Assembly (NCBI GenBank): GCA_002377605.1
Contig: DFQD01000085.1
Coordinates: 3,822 to 10,814 of the forward strand
Length of the DNA stretch: 6,993 nucleotides
Source: Gammaproteobacteria bacterium UBA3498
Lineage (GTDB): Bacteria > Pseudomonadota > Gammaproteobacteria > Pseudomonadales > Pseudohongiellaceae
Direction: 5' to 3'
In this document: positions 6,129-6,993 of the stretch, in pieces
How positions within the stretch are numbered: position 1 is the first letter of the stretch
Layout: each line of letters starts with the position of its first letter
The notes under the pieces: generated by a model
Told to the model about the DNA's origin: nothing
What the model saw: only the letters and a program-made list of their open reading frames with translations
Database searches by the model: none
Program-made: the position numbers and the translations under genes

Positions 6129-6452
6129 CTAGCTGCTGGAAGATATCCGTGAGACCAGCCCTCTGGAAAAGCTAGATATCCACATACCGGCAGCCCCAAT
6201 CGCTATCCCATCTATGATTGCATTTAGGTAACTACCAATAGCAGGGATTAAATCTAAATTATCTGCTGCGACTGGAGCTGCGACAGCAGCTATCAAATAT
6301 GCTGTGCGCTCCATAATCTCTTCTGCCGGATTCAAATAGCCTGAAACTAGGCCCAAAGCTAGAAGGGCTAGCCCGGTGTACGGAATTTCTACTATCGCTG
6401 CGATAACGGCAACAACTAGTAAAAGCAACATTAGAATTCTATCGGAGTCCAT
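6129..6452 (-). CDS. Small hydrophobic membrane protein of unknown function (about three helices)
   Basis: The 107-residue product is mostly hydrophobic. Helices are likely at about residues 5-20 (ILMLLLLVVAVIAAIV), 25-39 (YTGLALLALGLVSGY) and 51-62 (AYLIAAVAAPVA). A further amphipathic or membrane stretch (about 66-93) contains the Gly/Pro pattern IPAIGSYLNAII, and the tail is Ser/Arg-rich. Its general look is that of small uncharacterised membrane proteins seen in bacteria and archaea with a similar IPY...G.V.G and IP..G.YL pattern; that comparison is from memory. AAGAGG about 7 bases upstream supports the ATG at 6452. It is the cargo gene nearest tRNA-fMet, transcribed away from it, with no close partner gene. 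No function is proposed. Confidence 0.75.
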   Translation of the reverse strand: MDSDRILMLLLLVVAVIAAIVEIPYTGLALLALGLVSGYLNPAEEIMERTAYLIAAVAAPVAADNLDLIPAIGSYLNAIIDGIAIGAAGMWISSFSRGLVSRISSSS

Positions 6453-6835
6453 ATTTATCGCCTCTTATTATTAAAATGGGTAGGTAGAGAACAATACTTA
6501 CCAATGCCAAGACTATAGAAATTTCAAGAGATTTAAAGGATTAATTTCTCCTGGATGTATTCTTTTTTGTCGCAGAATAAATCATGGCGTGAAGTCCAAA
6601 GCTTCATTGTGAAATTTTATATATATTAGGTGGTTAAATGAGAGTGATCATATATGCGTATGGAAGCTGTTGATTGTCAAAAATCTAATATGGATTGTGT
6701 TTATGGCAGCCGCACTGGTAGATAGATTAACTAGAATTCCGGGATAATTGGCCAGATGTTGAATTTAGTTCTAGCATTTCGATAATTTTCTCGTTTAGAG
6801 ATATCCCCCAAATCCCCGCAAAGCCGCGTAAACTC
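6453..6835. other. Intergenic region before the tRNA-fMet promoter, no convincing gene
   Basis: This AT-rich stretch separates the divergent small membrane protein gene and the tRNA-fMet promoter. It presumably holds the minus-strand promoter of the membrane protein gene, but I could not pick out a reliable one. A plus-strand frame at 6638 encodes only 10 residues (MRVIIYAYGSC without an initial partner gene, stop at 6671-6673) behind AGGTGG at good spacing; with no gene to regulate it is not called. Confidence 0.4.
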
Positions 6836-6865
6836 TTGACCCTGGGCCCATGTCCTCCTTATAAT
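6836..6865 (+). promoter_or_regulatory. Sigma70-type promoter for the tRNA-fMet transcription unit, with GC-rich discriminator
   Basis: TTGACC (6836-6841) and a perfect TATAAT (6860-6865) are separated by 18 bases. Directly downstream lies GCGC (6866-6869), the GC-rich discriminator typical of stable-RNA promoters that are repressed by ppGpp. Transcription would begin near 6872, leaving a leader of roughly 75 bases before the tRNA at 6948. In relatives this transcript continues into rimP, nusA and infB. Confidence 0.82.
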
Positions 6866-6881
6866 GCGCAGCCCTTGTGAG

Positions 6882-6910
6882 ATTGTGACTGTGGAAAATT
6901 GAGTCACGAT
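6882..6910 (+). other. Stem-loop in the tRNA-fMet leader
   Basis: ATTGTGACT (6882-6890) pairs with AGTCACGAT (6902-6910), nine pairs with one G-T wobble and an 11-base loop, between the promoter and the tRNA. It may influence 5' processing of the precursor; no T run follows, so it is not a standard terminator. Confidence 0.35.
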
Positions 6911-6947
6911 AATTTCCCGTAAAAACAATGGGTTAGGGTGGTTCTGG

Positions 6948-6993
6948 TGCGGGGTGGAGCAGTCTGGCAGCTCGTCGGGCTCATAACCCGAAG
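6948..6993 (+). tRNA. Initiator tRNA-fMet (anticodon CAT), 5' part, cut by the window end
   Basis: The first 46 bases of an initiator tRNA. GCGGGG of the acceptor strand (6949-6954) is followed by a D arm GAGC/GCTC and the anticodon stem TCGGG/CCCGA around loop CTCATAA, with anticodon CAT at 6982-6984. The three consecutive G:C pairs next to the anticodon loop are the initiator hallmark. The gene would match E. coli metY, which precedes rimP-nusA-infB. Base 1 is T, not the usual C; its pairing with base 72 cannot be judged because the 3' half is missing. Confidence 0.96.

Noticed and set aside
6638..6673. Ten-residue plus-strand mini-frame with AGGTGG upstream
   Set aside because: No downstream gene for it to regulate as a leader peptide and no composition bias of an attenuator; probably chance.
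6731..6928. 65-codon open frame on the minus strand
   Set aside because: It runs antisense through the tRNA-fMet promoter and leader, has no recognisable domain or membrane pattern, and is best explained as chance.
1..6993. CRISPR array, toxin-antitoxin pair, integrase, transposase or defence genes
   Set aside because: No regularly spaced repeats, no small paired gene module and no recombinase or nuclease motifs were found on either strand.

Overview
The window looks like a piece of gammaproteobacterial chromosome of moderate GC, possibly a marine, Pseudomonadales-like lineage. That placement is an inference from gene order, the sodium/proton antiporter and general protein style; no species can be named. 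On the plus strand the left end carries the last 77 codons of tpiA (triosephosphate isomerase). They overlap secG (SecYEG translocon subunit) and are followed by tRNA-Leu(GAG). At the right end a strong plus-strand promoter drives tRNA-fMet(CAT), which is cut by the window edge. In many gammaproteobacteria tpiA/secG, tRNA-Leu(GAG), an initiator tRNA and then rimP-nusA-infB lie close together, and E. coli also has extra genes between leuU and metY. Here the two tRNA genes are about 6.25 kb apart, and every protein gene between them is on the minus strand.

The interval reads leftward as three or four transcription units. (1) A small three-helix membrane protein (6129-6452). (2) A secreted SnoaL/NTF2-like protein (5328-5795), then an NhaC-type Na+/H+ antiporter (3902-5281), probably co-transcribed. 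(3) A TonB-like single-pass inner-membrane protein with an SxxxH motif in its helix (2797-3801), then an RsuA-family pseudouridine synthase homologue (2022-2708) whose catalytic aspartate is replaced by glycine; a strong inverted repeat that could terminate this unit lies just past the latter. (4) A markedly GC-rich gene (740-1861) for an exported protein that combines a CxxCH haem-type motif with an alpha/alpha-toroid (squalene-cyclase-like repeat) domain.

The right part of the interval holds a strong hairpin (5949-5978) whose right arm and flank match 18 of 22 bases at the 3' end of the tRNA-Leu gene. It could be a decayed attachment site or the remnant of a second tRNA-Leu. No integrase, transposase, CRISPR array or obvious defence system is present, so a mobile origin is only suggested.

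The most interesting points are the apparently non-catalytic RsuA homologue next to a TonB-like protein of unknown partner, the CxxCH plus toroid protein with foreign base composition, and the tRNA-Leu-like hairpin. I do not see clear evidence of a complete new multi-gene system.
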